A DNA stretch of 64,000 bases from Mycobacterium sp. (GTDB lineage: Bacteria > Actinomycetota > Actinomycetes > Mycobacteriales > Mycobacteriaceae): the NCBI GenBank assembly GCA_023264735.1, contig JAHFVD010000019.1:23283-87282 (forward strand), read 5' to 3'. Position numbers and translations under genes: made by a program. The notes below the pieces were generated by a model. It did no database searches, was not told the origin of the DNA, and saw nothing but the letters and a program-made list of their open reading frames with translations. Each line of letters opens with the position of its first letter. Positions within the stretch are counted from its first letter, which is position 1. Of this stretch, positions 18,445 to 27,503 are shown piece by piece.

Positions 18445-18756
18445 TCACTCCTTGGTGACGACGGTGGCCACCCGGTCCAGACCCGAGATCGCCAACAGTG
18501 TCCTGATCGGCCCCTCCGACGCCACGATCATCGTGAGCTCGGTCGTGGCGGCCAGGGCGAAGAGAGCGCGCACCGCGGCGCTGTCGCAATAGCTGACGTC
18601 GGCCAGATCGACGGTCAGCGTGGCGGAATCCGCAGTGGCCTTGGCCATCACATCCTGGAATTCGCCGACATTGGCCAGGTCGATCTCACCGGAGGCAACC
18701 ACATGCGGCGACTCCCGATCCGCGACCACCGTGACCCGGAACTGGGCCTCTGCCAT
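18445..18756 (-). CDS. STAS domain protein (anti-sigma factor antagonist type)
   Basis: VVASGEIDLANVGEFQDVM...LTVDLADVSYCDSAAVRALFALAA. Confidence 0.88.
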   Translation of the reverse strand: MAEAQFRVTVVADRESPHVVASGEIDLANVGEFQDVMAKATADSATLTVDLADVSYCDSAAVRALFALAATTELTMIVASEGPIRTLLAISGLDRVATVVTKE

Positions 18757-19158
18757 CAGCGCAACTCCTTGAGCTTGTCGACGGTGGTTCCGATTTCGGT
18801 AGCAGCAACCGGCAACGCGGTCAGCACAACTCTAAGCCCGACCCCGCGGACCGGTGCCATCATCGTCGTGTCGGCAGCACAAAGGGCACCATATGCCTTT
18901 GCCACGGAATATCTCCCGTCGTCTTCTTTACCCCCGACGACGCAATCGCCGCAGCTTAGCAAGCTTCGGTGCGGGCGGAGTGGTCAGCAAAGGCAAAATC
19001 TGCGATGACGTCACAATAAGTTGCAAACTCCGACGCCTTTCCGGTTTCACCCGAAGCACACCCGCCCCAGCCGTTAGGCTCAGCGCAGGGCCAGCGGGGG
19101 CACAGCGCTTCATCCTGATCGCGATGGGCCCGGCGGTAGAGAACTAGAGGGTGGATAG

Positions 19159-19602
19159 ATGCTCCGCGAATTCGTCATCGCAGCAGCCGTTGCGGGCACC
19201 GCGCTGGCAGTGGCGCCAACCGCCGCCGCCGACGAACCGCACGGGCCGTTCCCCGGTGATCCGCCGGGGATGAGCTACCAGGCCTACCTGAGCGCCCCGT
19301 GCTATCAGTGGGATCGGTTCGCGTTCGGCCGCGGCCCCGGTGGCGAGCCGTTGCTCTGCCGCTGGATTCCCGGCCAGTCGCCGATCGGCATGGACCGGCC
19401 GCCGGAGGGCGTCGGCTTCTGGGTGTTGTCGCCCAAGATCTACGGCGTGCAAGCCGTGGGCTCGCCATGCCCAGGGTCGCAGGCCGCAGCCCAGTCGCCC
19501 GATGGTCTGCCGATGCTGTGCCTCGGCGCCCAAGGCTGGCAGCCGGGATCCATGCATTCCGGCGACTGGGGCAACGGAAACGACTTCTACCCGGCCAGCT
19601 GA
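19159..19602 (+). CDS. Secreted hypothetical protein
   Basis: Signal peptide MLREFVIAAAVAGTALAVAPTAAADEPHGPFPGDPPGMSYQAYLSAPCYQW. Confidence 0.82.
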   Translation: MLREFVIAAAVAGTALAVAPTAAADEPHGPFPGDPPGMSYQAYLSAPCYQWDRFAFGRGPGGEPLLCRWIPGQSPIGMDRPPEGVGFWVLSPKIYGVQAVGSPCPGSQAAAQSPDGLPMLCLGAQGWQPGSMHSGDWGNGNDFYPAS

Positions 19603-19605
19603 AAA

Positions 19606-19645
19606 TGAGTGTGCCGCAAGGGCGAGAACCCTGACGGCACACTCA
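19606..19645. terminator. Hairpin between convergent genes
   Basis: GAGTGTGCCG (19607-19616) pairs perfectly with CGGCACACTC (19635-19644), with inner AGGG/CCCT. Confidence 0.7.
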
Positions 19646-19653
19646 CATTCGGC

Positions 19654-20781
19654 TTAAGCCGACGCGTTGAGCTCCTCGAGCCGGCCGGTGGCCTCGAGGT
19701 ACTCCTGCACCCAGCGCTCGATCACCGTGGACGTCTTCTCGACCTTCGTGAACTGACCGACGACCTGACCGATCGGGTTGAACGCGACGTCGACGCTCTC
19801 GTTGGGGTACTTGTGCGTGGCAGCGACGGCCATGCCGGAAACCATGTACTGCAACGGCATTCCGAGCGGCTTGGGGTTGCCCTCCTTCTCCCAGGCCTCG
19901 GTCCACTCGTTGCGCAGCATGCGCGCGGGCTTACCGGTGAACGAGCGGCTGCGGACGGTGTCGCGGCTCTCGGCCTTGGCGTAGGCGGCGTGCTGGACCT
20001 CGGTGTGCTCGGACTCTTCGACCATGACCCACTGCGAACCGGTCCACGCGCCCTGGGCACCCAGCGCCAGGGCCGCGGCGATCTGCTGGCCGCTGCCGAT
20101 ACCGCCGGCGGCCAGTACCGGCACCGGCGCGACCGCCTTGACGACCTGCGGCCACAGCACGATCGAGCCGATCTCGCCGCAGTGCCCGCCGGCCTCGCCG
20201 CCCTGGGCGATGATGATGTCCACGCCGGCTTCGGCGTGCTTCTTCGCCTGCGACGGCGAGCCGCACAGCGCGGCGACCCTGCGGCCCTCATCGTGGATGT
20301 GCTTGATCATCTCCGTCGGCGGGGTGCCGAGGGCGTTGGCGATCAACGTGCACTTCGGGTGCTGGAGCGCGACCTCGACCTGCGGGGTGGCGGTCGCCTC
20401 GGTCCAACCGAGCAGCCCCATGGCGTCGTCGTCGCTGTGCTCGACCGGCACACCGTGGTCGGCGAGGACCTTCTTGGCGAAGTCGATGTGCTCCTGGGGC
20501 ACCAGGTCGTTCAGCGTCTTCTTCAGTACCTCGGGGGACAGGTCCGTGGCGTCCATGCCCTCGTACTTGTTGGGGATGACGATGTCGACGCCGTAGGTGT
20601 GGTCGCCGATGTTCTCATCGATCCACTTCAGCTCGATCTCGAGCTGTTCGGGGGAGAAGCCGACCGCACCGAGGACACCGAAGCCGCCGGCCTTGCTGAC
20701 GGCGACGACGACGTCACGACAGTGGGTGAACGCGAAGATGGGGAACTCGATACCGAGCTCATCGCAGAGGGCAGTGTGCAT
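19654..20781 (-). CDS. Nitronate monooxygenase / 2-nitropropane dioxygenase family
   Basis: IEFPIFAFTHCRDVVVAVSKAGGFGVLGAVGF...IIAQGGEAGGHCGEIGS...VPVLAAGGIGSGQQIAAALALGAQGAWTGS. Confidence 0.92.
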   Translation of the reverse strand: MHTALCDELGIEFPIFAFTHCRDVVVAVSKAGGFGVLGAVGFSPEQLEIELKWIDENIGDHTYGVDIVIPNKYEGMDATDLSPEVLKKTLNDLVPQEHIDFAKKVLADHGVPVEHSDDDAMGLLGWTEATATPQVEVALQHPKCTLIANALGTPPTEMIKHIHDEGRRVAALCGSPSQAKKHAEAGVDIIIAQGGEAGGHCGEIGSIVLWPQVVKAVAPVPVLAAGGIGSGQQIAAALALGAQGAWTGSQWVMVEESEHTEVQHAAYAKAESRDTVRSRSFTGKPARMLRNEWTEAWEKEGNPKPLGMPLQYMVSGMAVAATHKYPNESVDVAFNPIGQVVGQFTKVEKTSTVIERWVQEYLEATGRLEELNASA

Positions 20782-20815
20782 GGTTCGGCTCCTTCAAGCG
20801 GGGGCATAAGCAGAC

Positions 20816-20829
20816 TGGAACGTGTTCTA
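20816..20829. promoter_or_regulatory. KstR-like operator
   Basis: TGGAACGTGTTCTA matches TNNAACNNGTTNNA exactly, 34 bp upstream of the nitronate monooxygenase-like start. Confidence 0.75.
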
Positions 20830-20889
20830 GTTTAGTACGTCGGTGATGTGCGATTTGCAGGTATCCACTATCAGCGAGCTGACGAATGG

Positions 20890-21360
20890 CTATCGGCCCA
20901 GCCAACCCAGCCAGAACACCAGAAACGCCAGCATGCCCAGCGCGCACACGATGTGGTCGTGGTAGATCGCCCGGGCCAGCCGAGTCTGTTCGACGGCGGT
21001 GTCGGTGCGCCGGCCCAGCCGCACCGCGTTCGGGACGGTACGGATCAGCGCGAGCACGACGGGGACGCCGGCCAGCACGGCCGAGACCCCGAGCAGCCAT
21101 CCCGGGCTGGCCCCGAACACCGCTTCGGCGATCAGCGCACCCAGCAGAACGATCATCACAACGGCGATGAGACGGCCCATCGGCTGCGATGTCGTGGTGG
21201 CCCGGTGGTAGTAGCCGGCGATCGAGGCCAGCGCCGGCTCGGGAAGTTGCTCGACGCGACGGCCGGCGCCGCGGATCTGACTGTCGAAGATCAGGTCCAT
21301 CCAGAGCACTGCGAGCAGAAAACCGCTGCATGCGGTCAGCAGACCGGTGAGCACACCCAT
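20890..21360 (-). CDS. Integral membrane protein, unknown function
   Basis: MGVLTGLLTACSGFLLAVLWMDLIFDSQIRG..., about four TM helices. Confidence 0.78.
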   Translation of the reverse strand: MGVLTGLLTACSGFLLAVLWMDLIFDSQIRGAGRRVEQLPEPALASIAGYYHRATTTSQPMGRLIAVVMIVLLGALIAEAVFGASPGWLLGVSAVLAGVPVVLALIRTVPNAVRLGRRTDTAVEQTRLARAIYHDHIVCALGMLAFLVFWLGWLGR

Positions 21361-21430
21361 CGCGCCTCCGCCCTTGAATCCACGCCGAAAGGAGTAGCGT
21401 TTGATTGTCTGCTTTTAGCGGGGGTGCGCC

Positions 21431-21709
21431 ATGATTTTCTCGAAGCTGGCGTTGGTCGCTGCAGCCGCTGTGTCCATGACACTCGCGCCCGTCGCCACGC
21501 CGCCGGCCACCGCGGCGCCGGGGTGCACGAACGGCGTCGTCCCGCTCAACCCGTACGTGGTGAACTGCGGTCTGCCGCCGCGCAAGAGTCAGGTGATCGG
21601 GGCGGCACCCGATGCCGGGGCGCTCATCGCGTGCCGCCACAACCCGATCTGCTTGTCGTACTACGTGAATTACCCGGGCACCCTCATCGTCCCGGGCTAT
21701 CGCCCTTAG
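21431..21709 (+). CDS. Small secreted Cys-containing protein
   Basis: Signal peptide MIFSKLALVAAAAVSMTLAPVATPPATAAPGCTNG, mature about 63 aa. Confidence 0.72.
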   Translation: MIFSKLALVAAAAVSMTLAPVATPPATAAPGCTNGVVPLNPYVVNCGLPPRKSQVIGAAPDAGALIACRHNPICLSYYVNYPGTLIVPGYRP

Positions 21710-22047
21710 GTCTTGACGCCGCTGCGTCCGCCGACCACGAACGAACCGGCCACCGCCAGCACTCCGATCACGGCCAGCGGGATGGACCACGTCCGCCGGG
21801 AGGACACCGCCGACTGGCACTGCGCCACGAAGTCGGGGTGCTGGATGATCTCGTTGAGGATCGGCACATTGGCGACAATGTTCTTGTCGTTGGCTGCGCG
21901 CGCCGCCGACAGGTCTTCGGAGAGCGCGTTGCCGCAGCCGATGCTGCCGCCGTTGCCGTCGGGGGTGGATACCGGCACCAACAGGGCGATCACTCCAGCA
22001 ACCAAGAGCACCGCACCCACCAAGAGGATCAAGCGACGCGCCGCCAT
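21706..22047 (-). CDS. Bitopic membrane protein
   Basis: N- and C-terminal TM helices around an extracytoplasmic Cys-containing segment. Confidence 0.72.
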   Translation of the reverse strand: MAARRLILLVGAVLLVAGVIALLVPVSTPDGNGGSIGCGNALSEDLSAARAANDKNIVANVPILNEIIQHPDFVAQCQSAVSSRRTWSIPLAVIGVLAVAGSFVVGGRSGVKT

Positions 22048-22130
22048 GTCGGTGTCTCCTTACGCATCCGTCGAATAGGTGCTGCGGGACTACCCGGGCA
22101 CTGCTGACGCCAAACGCGCGCGCACTCGAC

Positions 22131-23207
22131 CTACGGCTTGCTGAACAACTCCACTTCGGATACCAGCGGCAGGTTCAGCGTGGTCCGGATGCCCGGCGGG
22201 GCGGCGATCACCGCGGGAATGGCGTTGACGATGCGGCCGGCGCCGGCCGCGATGGCGGCGTAGTTGTGGTCGCCCTTCTTGCTCGTCGGGCAGATGTCGA
22301 CGACATAGGACGGCTCGCCGGTGATCTCCACCCGATACGAACCGCCGGGCTGGGCCGGTTGCGCCCAGTCGGGGCGCAGATCCTCACGCAGCCGGGTGAC
22401 GTGCTCGACGACGATCGCCGCGTGGTCACCGACCATGCCCTTGATCTCGAAGCGCACCGCGGCAACCCCGCCCTTGGGGATGTGACCGGCGGCGACGTCG
22501 AAAGCCTCTGGGGCAGGCTCACGTTCGTAGCTCTCGGCGATCGAGTCCAGCGAGATGTTCAGCCCGGCGGCCAGCTGGCGGATGCCGCAGCCCCAGGCGA
22601 TCCCGAGCACACCGGGCAGGAACAGCATCGGCACCTCGTCGAGTGGCTTGCCGAACCCCATGACGTCGAACATGACGGTGGCGCCGTCATAGGTCGCGTA
22701 GTCGGCGATCTCCATACAGCGCACCTGCTCGATGTTCTGACAGGTGCTGGCGAAGGCCAGCGGGATCAGATCCGTGATGAAGCCCGGGTCGACACCGTTG
22801 ATGTAGATGCTGGAATTGCCAAGGCGGCCAGCCTCTTCCAACGGTTCGATGTACTTGTCGGGCATCGACTGCCACGGGAACTGCAACACCACCGGAGCCG
22901 AGCCGACGACGTTGATGCCGGCGGCCAGGATCTTGCGGACGTCCTCCATGGCCTCGGGCATGCGGGTGTCGCCCATTGCGCAGTAGACCGCGCATTCGGG
23001 TTCTCCTGCCAGCACCGCGTCGAGGTCCTTGGTGGCCAGGATTCCGGTCTTCACGCCCAGGCCGGCCAACTCGCCCGCGTCCTTGCCCACCTTCTCGTCA
23101 GCGGACACGCACAGTCCGGTGAGCTCGAAGCCCGGGTTTTCGATCAGCTCTGATAGGGCTATCCGGCCGACGTTTCCGGTGCCGATGTGGGCAACGCGGA
23201 TGGCCAT
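22131..23207 (-). CDS. Dihydrodipicolinate reductase-like NAD(P)-binding dehydrogenase
   Basis: MAIRVAHIGTGNVGRIALSELIENPGFELTGLCVSADEKVGKDAGELAG; Rossmann GTGNVG. Confidence 0.88.
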   Translation of the reverse strand: MAIRVAHIGTGNVGRIALSELIENPGFELTGLCVSADEKVGKDAGELAGLGVKTGILATKDLDAVLAGEPECAVYCAMGDTRMPEAMEDVRKILAAGINVVGSAPVVLQFPWQSMPDKYIEPLEEAGRLGNSSIYINGVDPGFITDLIPLAFASTCQNIEQVRCMEIADYATYDGATVMFDVMGFGKPLDEVPMLFLPGVLGIAWGCGIRQLAAGLNISLDSIAESYEREPAPEAFDVAAGHIPKGGVAAVRFEIKGMVGDHAAIVVEHVTRLREDLRPDWAQPAQPGGSYRVEITGEPSYVVDICPTSKKGDHNYAAIAAGAGRIVNAIPAVIAAPPGIRTTLNLPLVSEVELFSKP

Positions 23208-23265
23208 GAGTTCTCCTGACGTTCGGGGCTGCGGTGGGTTCAGTATGCGCATTCGGCGCCGAAAC

Positions 23266-23279
23266 TGGAACAGGTTCTA
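23266..23279. promoter_or_regulatory. KstR-like operator in a divergent intergenic region
   Basis: TGGAACAGGTTCTA matches TNNAACNNGTTNNA exactly. Confidence 0.75.
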
Positions 23280-23315
23280 CCTCGCGGCCCGGCGCTACCG
23301 GTAGCCTGACGCCTC

Positions 23316-24059
23316 ATGGGACGCGTAGACGACAAAGTGGCCATCATCACCGGCGGCGCACAGGGGATGGGAGCCGCTGACGCGCGGATGCTCGTTGCCG
23401 AGGGCGCCAAGGTTGTGATCGGGGACATCCTCGACGACAAGGGCAAGGAACTGGCCGACGAGCTGGGCGACGCCGCCCGCTACGTGCATCTCGACGTGAC
23501 CGAAGCCGATCAGTGGAAGGCCGCCGTCGAGACCGCGATCAGCGAGTTCGGCAAGGTCAATGTGCTGGTGAACAACGCCGGCATCGTCCAGGTCGCGCCG
23601 CTGAAGTCGCTCGACGTGGAGCGATGGAAGCGGGTCCTCGACGTCAACCTGACCGGTGCGCTGTTGGGTATCCAAGCAGTGCTGCCGTCGATGAAGGAGG
23701 CCGGCGTCGGCTCGATCATCAACGTGTCGTCCATCGAGGGCATGCGCGGCGCCTCCTGGGTGCACGCCTATGTCGCGTCCAAGTGGGGCCTGCGCGGGCT
23801 GACGAAATCGGCGGCGCTGGAGCTGGCGCCGGACAACATCCGGGTCAACTCGGTGCACCCCGGGTTCATCCGCACGCCGATGACCAAGCACCTGCCCGAT
23901 GACACGGTCAGCGCACCGCTCGGCCGTCCCGGCAAGCCGGAGGAAGTGGCCACCTTCATCGTGTTCCTGGCCAGCGACGAGTCGTCGTTCTCCACGGGTT
24001 CGGAGTACGTGGTCGACGGTGGCCTGATCACGGACGTTCCGCACCGCGCGATGCCCTAG
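23316..24059 (+). CDS. SDR family dehydrogenase, hydroxysteroid dehydrogenase/FabG3-like
   Basis: VAIITGGAQGMGAADARMLVAEGAKVVIGDILDDKGKELADELGDAARYVHLDVTE; close to Rv2002-type SDRs. Confidence 0.9.
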   Translation: MGRVDDKVAIITGGAQGMGAADARMLVAEGAKVVIGDILDDKGKELADELGDAARYVHLDVTEADQWKAAVETAISEFGKVNVLVNNAGIVQVAPLKSLDVERWKRVLDVNLTGALLGIQAVLPSMKEAGVGSIINVSSIEGMRGASWVHAYVASKWGLRGLTKSAALELAPDNIRVNSVHPGFIRTPMTKHLPDDTVSAPLGRPGKPEEVATFIVFLASDESSFSTGSEYVVDGGLITDVPHRAMP

Positions 24060-24890
24060 TCAGTCCTTGGGGCTACGGCGCACTCGCAGCGCCAGGGATG
24101 CGAACACCGCGCCAAGGGCGGCCCGGCCCAGCGCGGGGAAGTGCCCGACCACATTGGCCGCACTATTGCGCCGGCCGGGGATGGTCAGGTGCAGCACCGG
24201 CCAGTCATTGGTGGCGGCCTTCGCCGCCAGGCCTGGGCGTGGGTTGACCGGCCGGGGATGGCCGACGAGCGCCATCAGCGCGCCATCCTCGTCCCCGTCG
24301 GCGTAGAAGTAGCTGCCAGTCAGGTCGATCTCGTTCGCCGCGCAAAACTGTTGCACCGCAGCGGCTTTCTGTCGCCCCCACACGATCGGCTTGTTGATGG
24401 TCCCGGTGAGCCGACCGTCGGCGTCGAGCTCGAAGGTGTTGCACACCACGTGGTCGATGCCCAGCGCGCGGGCCACCGGCTCGGCGTGGATGGTCAAGGC
24501 CGACGAGCTGAGCACGACGGTGTGCCCGCGGGCCTGATGAGCGGACACGACTTCGCGCATCAGCGGGTACACCCGCGCCGCCACCTGTTCGGCGTACAGG
24601 CGCTCGCCGATCTCGTCGAGCTCGACCAGAGACTCGCCGCGCAGATAGCCCGCGGCGCGGATCAGCAGCCGCTCGAACTGCATGCGGCCCAGCTTGTAGC
24701 GCAGCGAGGCCTCGATCACGCCCATGATCTCGCCGATCCGGGCCTGCCCGCGACGGACACGGTCGCTGGCGTGCGCGGTGGCGGTGAACCCGGCCACCAG
24801 GGTGCCGTCGAGGTCGAAGAATGCCCCCACCGCCGGCCCCGGTGGGCTACCGGCAATCTGCCCGAGCGGATCCGATGACAGGGTCACCAC
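24060..24890 (-). CDS. HAD-IB family hydrolase
   Basis: AFFDLDGTLVAGFTA, VVLSSSALTIHAEPVARALGIDHVVCNTFELD, YFYADGDEDGALMALVGHP. Confidence 0.9.
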   Translation of the reverse strand: MVTLSSDPLGQIAGSPPGPAVGAFFDLDGTLVAGFTATAHASDRVRRGQARIGEIMGVIEASLRYKLGRMQFERLLIRAAGYLRGESLVELDEIGERLYAEQVAARVYPLMREVVSAHQARGHTVVLSSSALTIHAEPVARALGIDHVVCNTFELDADGRLTGTINKPIVWGRQKAAAVQQFCAANEIDLTGSYFYADGDEDGALMALVGHPRPVNPRPGLAAKAATNDWPVLHLTIPGRRNSAANVVGHFPALGRAALGAVFASLALRVRRSPKD

Positions 24891-24894
24891 ACCA

Positions 24895-26133
24895 TCATGC
24901 CGATTTTCCCTGGAGGGTGACCGTGACCGGTCCGCCGTCGCGGGCGGCCCCGGCCACGATGCGGGCCGGAATTCGGAACATCCGGCCCGGCGAGGCGGGC
25001 CACGGCAGCCGCCGGCTGGCCAGCACGGTGCCGTCCTGGCGCGCGGTCACCACTGGGCTGCGCAGCAGCGTGTCGGTCCACGCCAGCAAGCGGTCGCGTG
25101 GGGGACCGCCGTCCCCGGGGCGCAGCAACCCCGGGCTGATCCAGCGCAACGGCGCCTCGGCGACCAGCCGCACCCCACCCTGGGGTGCGCGGTATCCCGC
25201 CAGATACGCGTCGATCTGTGCGGCGACGTGACGGCCGTCGAGGGCGGCGATATCGGCGGTATCCACCGGGTGCACCAGGTTGCCGATGGCGAACACGCCG
25301 GTTCGATTGGTACGCAACGCCGTATCGACCAGTGGAACCCCGCCGATCGGGTCGATGTCCAGTCCGGCGGAGCGGGCCAGCTCGTGGTCGGGGATCCAGT
25401 CACCGGTCAGGATCAGCGTGTCGCAGTTGACGATTCGCCGCGCCCCGGTGTCGGTGTTCTCGATCTCGACCGCCCGAAGTGCCGGTGCGCCGATGATCCG
25501 GGTGACCCTGGTGCGGGTGGCCACCCGGACACCCAGCCCGGCCCTGGCGGCGGCGGTGAACGCAGAGTAGGACTCGGGCCGCTGGTGCTCGGTGGTCATC
25601 AGTACGACGCGGCACCCGGCGTGGCGCAGGGTGAGAACGGCCGAATAGCTGACGAGTTCGGCGCCGACGACGACCGCACGCCGGCCGACGCCACGCCCGT
25701 GCAGGTGCACCAGGTTCTGCAGGTGCCCGGTGGTGTAGATACCGGCCGGCCGATCCCCGGCGATGAGCCGGGCGGGCCTTGGCCGTTCGCGCGCACCGGT
25801 GGCCAGGACCACCGCGCTGGCCTCGATGATCTCCCGGCCGCGCGGGGAGGTGACGTCCAGCGCGCGCTCACCGGCCCAGCCGGTGACCATGGCGTCAGTG
25901 CGAATATCGGCACCCGCGCCCAGCGCCTGCGCCACCAGCCGTCGCGCGTAGTGCGGCCCACTCAGCATCGTCCGCAGGTCGCGGATGCCGTAGCCGGGAT
26001 GGTCGCTGTGTCGCGGAATGCCTCCGGCGGACGATTCCCGTTCCAGGACAACGACTTTGTGGCGACCGGCGAGCGCGGCCGCCGCCGTCAGCCCGGCCGG
26101 GCCGCCGCCGACTATCGCGATGTCGACGGTCAT
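24895..26133 (-). CDS. NAD(P)/FAD-dependent oxidoreductase
   Basis: DIAIVGGGPAGLTAAAALAGRHKVVVLERESSAGG...LATGARERPR. Confidence 0.88.
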   Translation of the reverse strand: MTVDIAIVGGGPAGLTAAAALAGRHKVVVLERESSAGGIPRHSDHPGYGIRDLRTMLSGPHYARRLVAQALGAGADIRTDAMVTGWAGERALDVTSPRGREIIEASAVVLATGARERPRPARLIAGDRPAGIYTTGHLQNLVHLHGRGVGRRAVVVGAELVSYSAVLTLRHAGCRVVLMTTEHQRPESYSAFTAAARAGLGVRVATRTRVTRIIGAPALRAVEIENTDTGARRIVNCDTLILTGDWIPDHELARSAGLDIDPIGGVPLVDTALRTNRTGVFAIGNLVHPVDTADIAALDGRHVAAQIDAYLAGYRAPQGGVRLVAEAPLRWISPGLLRPGDGGPPRDRLLAWTDTLLRSPVVTARQDGTVLASRRLPWPASPGRMFRIPARIVAGAARDGGPVTVTLQGKSA

Positions 26134-27503
26134 CGCAGCGCCTCAAACAGGTCTTGCACTTCGGCGCCGCAGAAGAATCCCTGACAGCGCCCATTCATCA
26201 CCCGGGTTCGCCTGCGCAACCCGTCGAGTCCGGCCGGGGGGATCACCGACCGGCACGCGTCGCGCAGTTCGCCCTCGGTGACCCGTTCGCAGAAGCAGAC
26301 GATGCGGCCGTACGCCGGGTCGGCGTCGATTGCCTGCGCGTCCTGGTAGGGCCGTACGAACGCTTCACCGAGGTTGGGCATTCGGGGCGGATCGGGGAGC
26401 TCGGCGCGCGGCTCGGCGTCCAGGCCGGCCGCGGCGAGCAGGCCGAGCACGTGTTCGGCAATGGCCATGCCCGCGGTCAGCCCGGTCGAGCGGATGCCGC
26501 CGACCACCAGGTAGCGCTGCGCCGGGTCGGCGTCGATGAGGTAGTCGCCACGGTCGATCGCCGCGCGAAGACCGGCATAGGTGGCGGTGATCTCCTCGTC
26601 GAGCAACCGCGGCATCAGCCGAGCGCCCTTATCCAGCAACGATTGCAGGCCGTCGCGGCTGGTGCCGGTGGCGGTGCGGTCGGCCAGATCTTCAGATGTC
26701 GGGCCGAGCATCACGTTGCCGTAGATGGTCGGGCTGACCAGAACGCCCTTGCCTCGCGCGGTGGGCACCGGCAGCACGATGGTGTCGACCAGCGGGCGGG
26801 CCAGCTTGTCGTAGACGATCAGCTCGCCGCGGCGCGGGGTGACGCTGAACCGGGAGAAACCGAAGTGCCCGTCGATCACGTCGGCGCCCAGTCCGGCGGC
26901 GTTGATCGCCCACCGCGCGCTGATCGGGCCGGTCGAGGTGTGCAGCGTGGTGCTGTGCTCACCGATGTCGACGGACTCCACAGCGCACCCACGGTGCAGT
27001 GTCACACCACGATTCACCGCGTCGGTCGCCAGCGCGAGGTTGACCGTCCAGGTGCAGATGATGGACTCGTCGGGCACGGTCAGCCCGCCAAGCGCGCCCG
27101 GTCCGAGATTCGGTATCCGCTCGTATACCGTTGCGGCGTGGACGAGTTCGCAATGCTGGTATGAGTTGGCTTCGGCCTGTGCCTTGAGGGTGGGCAGCGT
27201 GTCCAGCTGCTCGTCGTCCCAGGCCACCAGGATCGCGCCGGTGTGTTCGACGGGGATGCCGGTGGCGGCGGCGTACTCCGAGAGCAGTGCGTAGCCGCGC
27301 CGGACCAACCGCGATTCGAGAGTGCCGGGCTTGGCGTCGAATCCGGTGTGCAGGATCGCGGTGTTGGCCTTGCTGGTGCCGTCGCCGACGTCGTCTCGGG
27401 CCTCGAGCAGTGCCACCGACAGCCGACAGCCGCCCAGCTCACGGGCGATCGCCGAGCCGACGATGCCTGCCCCGATCACGACCACGTCGTAGTCGGTGCT
27501 CAT
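26130..27503 (-). CDS. GlpA-like FAD-dependent glycerol-3-phosphate dehydrogenase with C-terminal BFD [2Fe-2S] domain
   Basis: DVVVIGAGIVGSAIARELGG; C-terminal RIVCFCERVTEGELRDACR...VMNGRCQGFFCGAEVQDLF. Confidence 0.87.
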   Translation of the reverse strand: MSTDYDVVVIGAGIVGSAIARELGGCRLSVALLEARDDVGDGTSKANTAILHTGFDAKPGTLESRLVRRGYALLSEYAAATGIPVEHTGAILVAWDDEQLDTLPTLKAQAEANSYQHCELVHAATVYERIPNLGPGALGGLTVPDESIICTWTVNLALATDAVNRGVTLHRGCAVESVDIGEHSTTLHTSTGPISARWAINAAGLGADVIDGHFGFSRFSVTPRRGELIVYDKLARPLVDTIVLPVPTARGKGVLVSPTIYGNVMLGPTSEDLADRTATGTSRDGLQSLLDKGARLMPRLLDEEITATYAGLRAAIDRGDYLIDADPAQRYLVVGGIRSTGLTAGMAIAEHVLGLLAAAGLDAEPRAELPDPPRMPNLGEAFVRPYQDAQAIDADPAYGRIVCFCERVTEGELRDACRSVIPPAGLDGLRRRTRVMNGRCQGFFCGAEVQDLFEALR

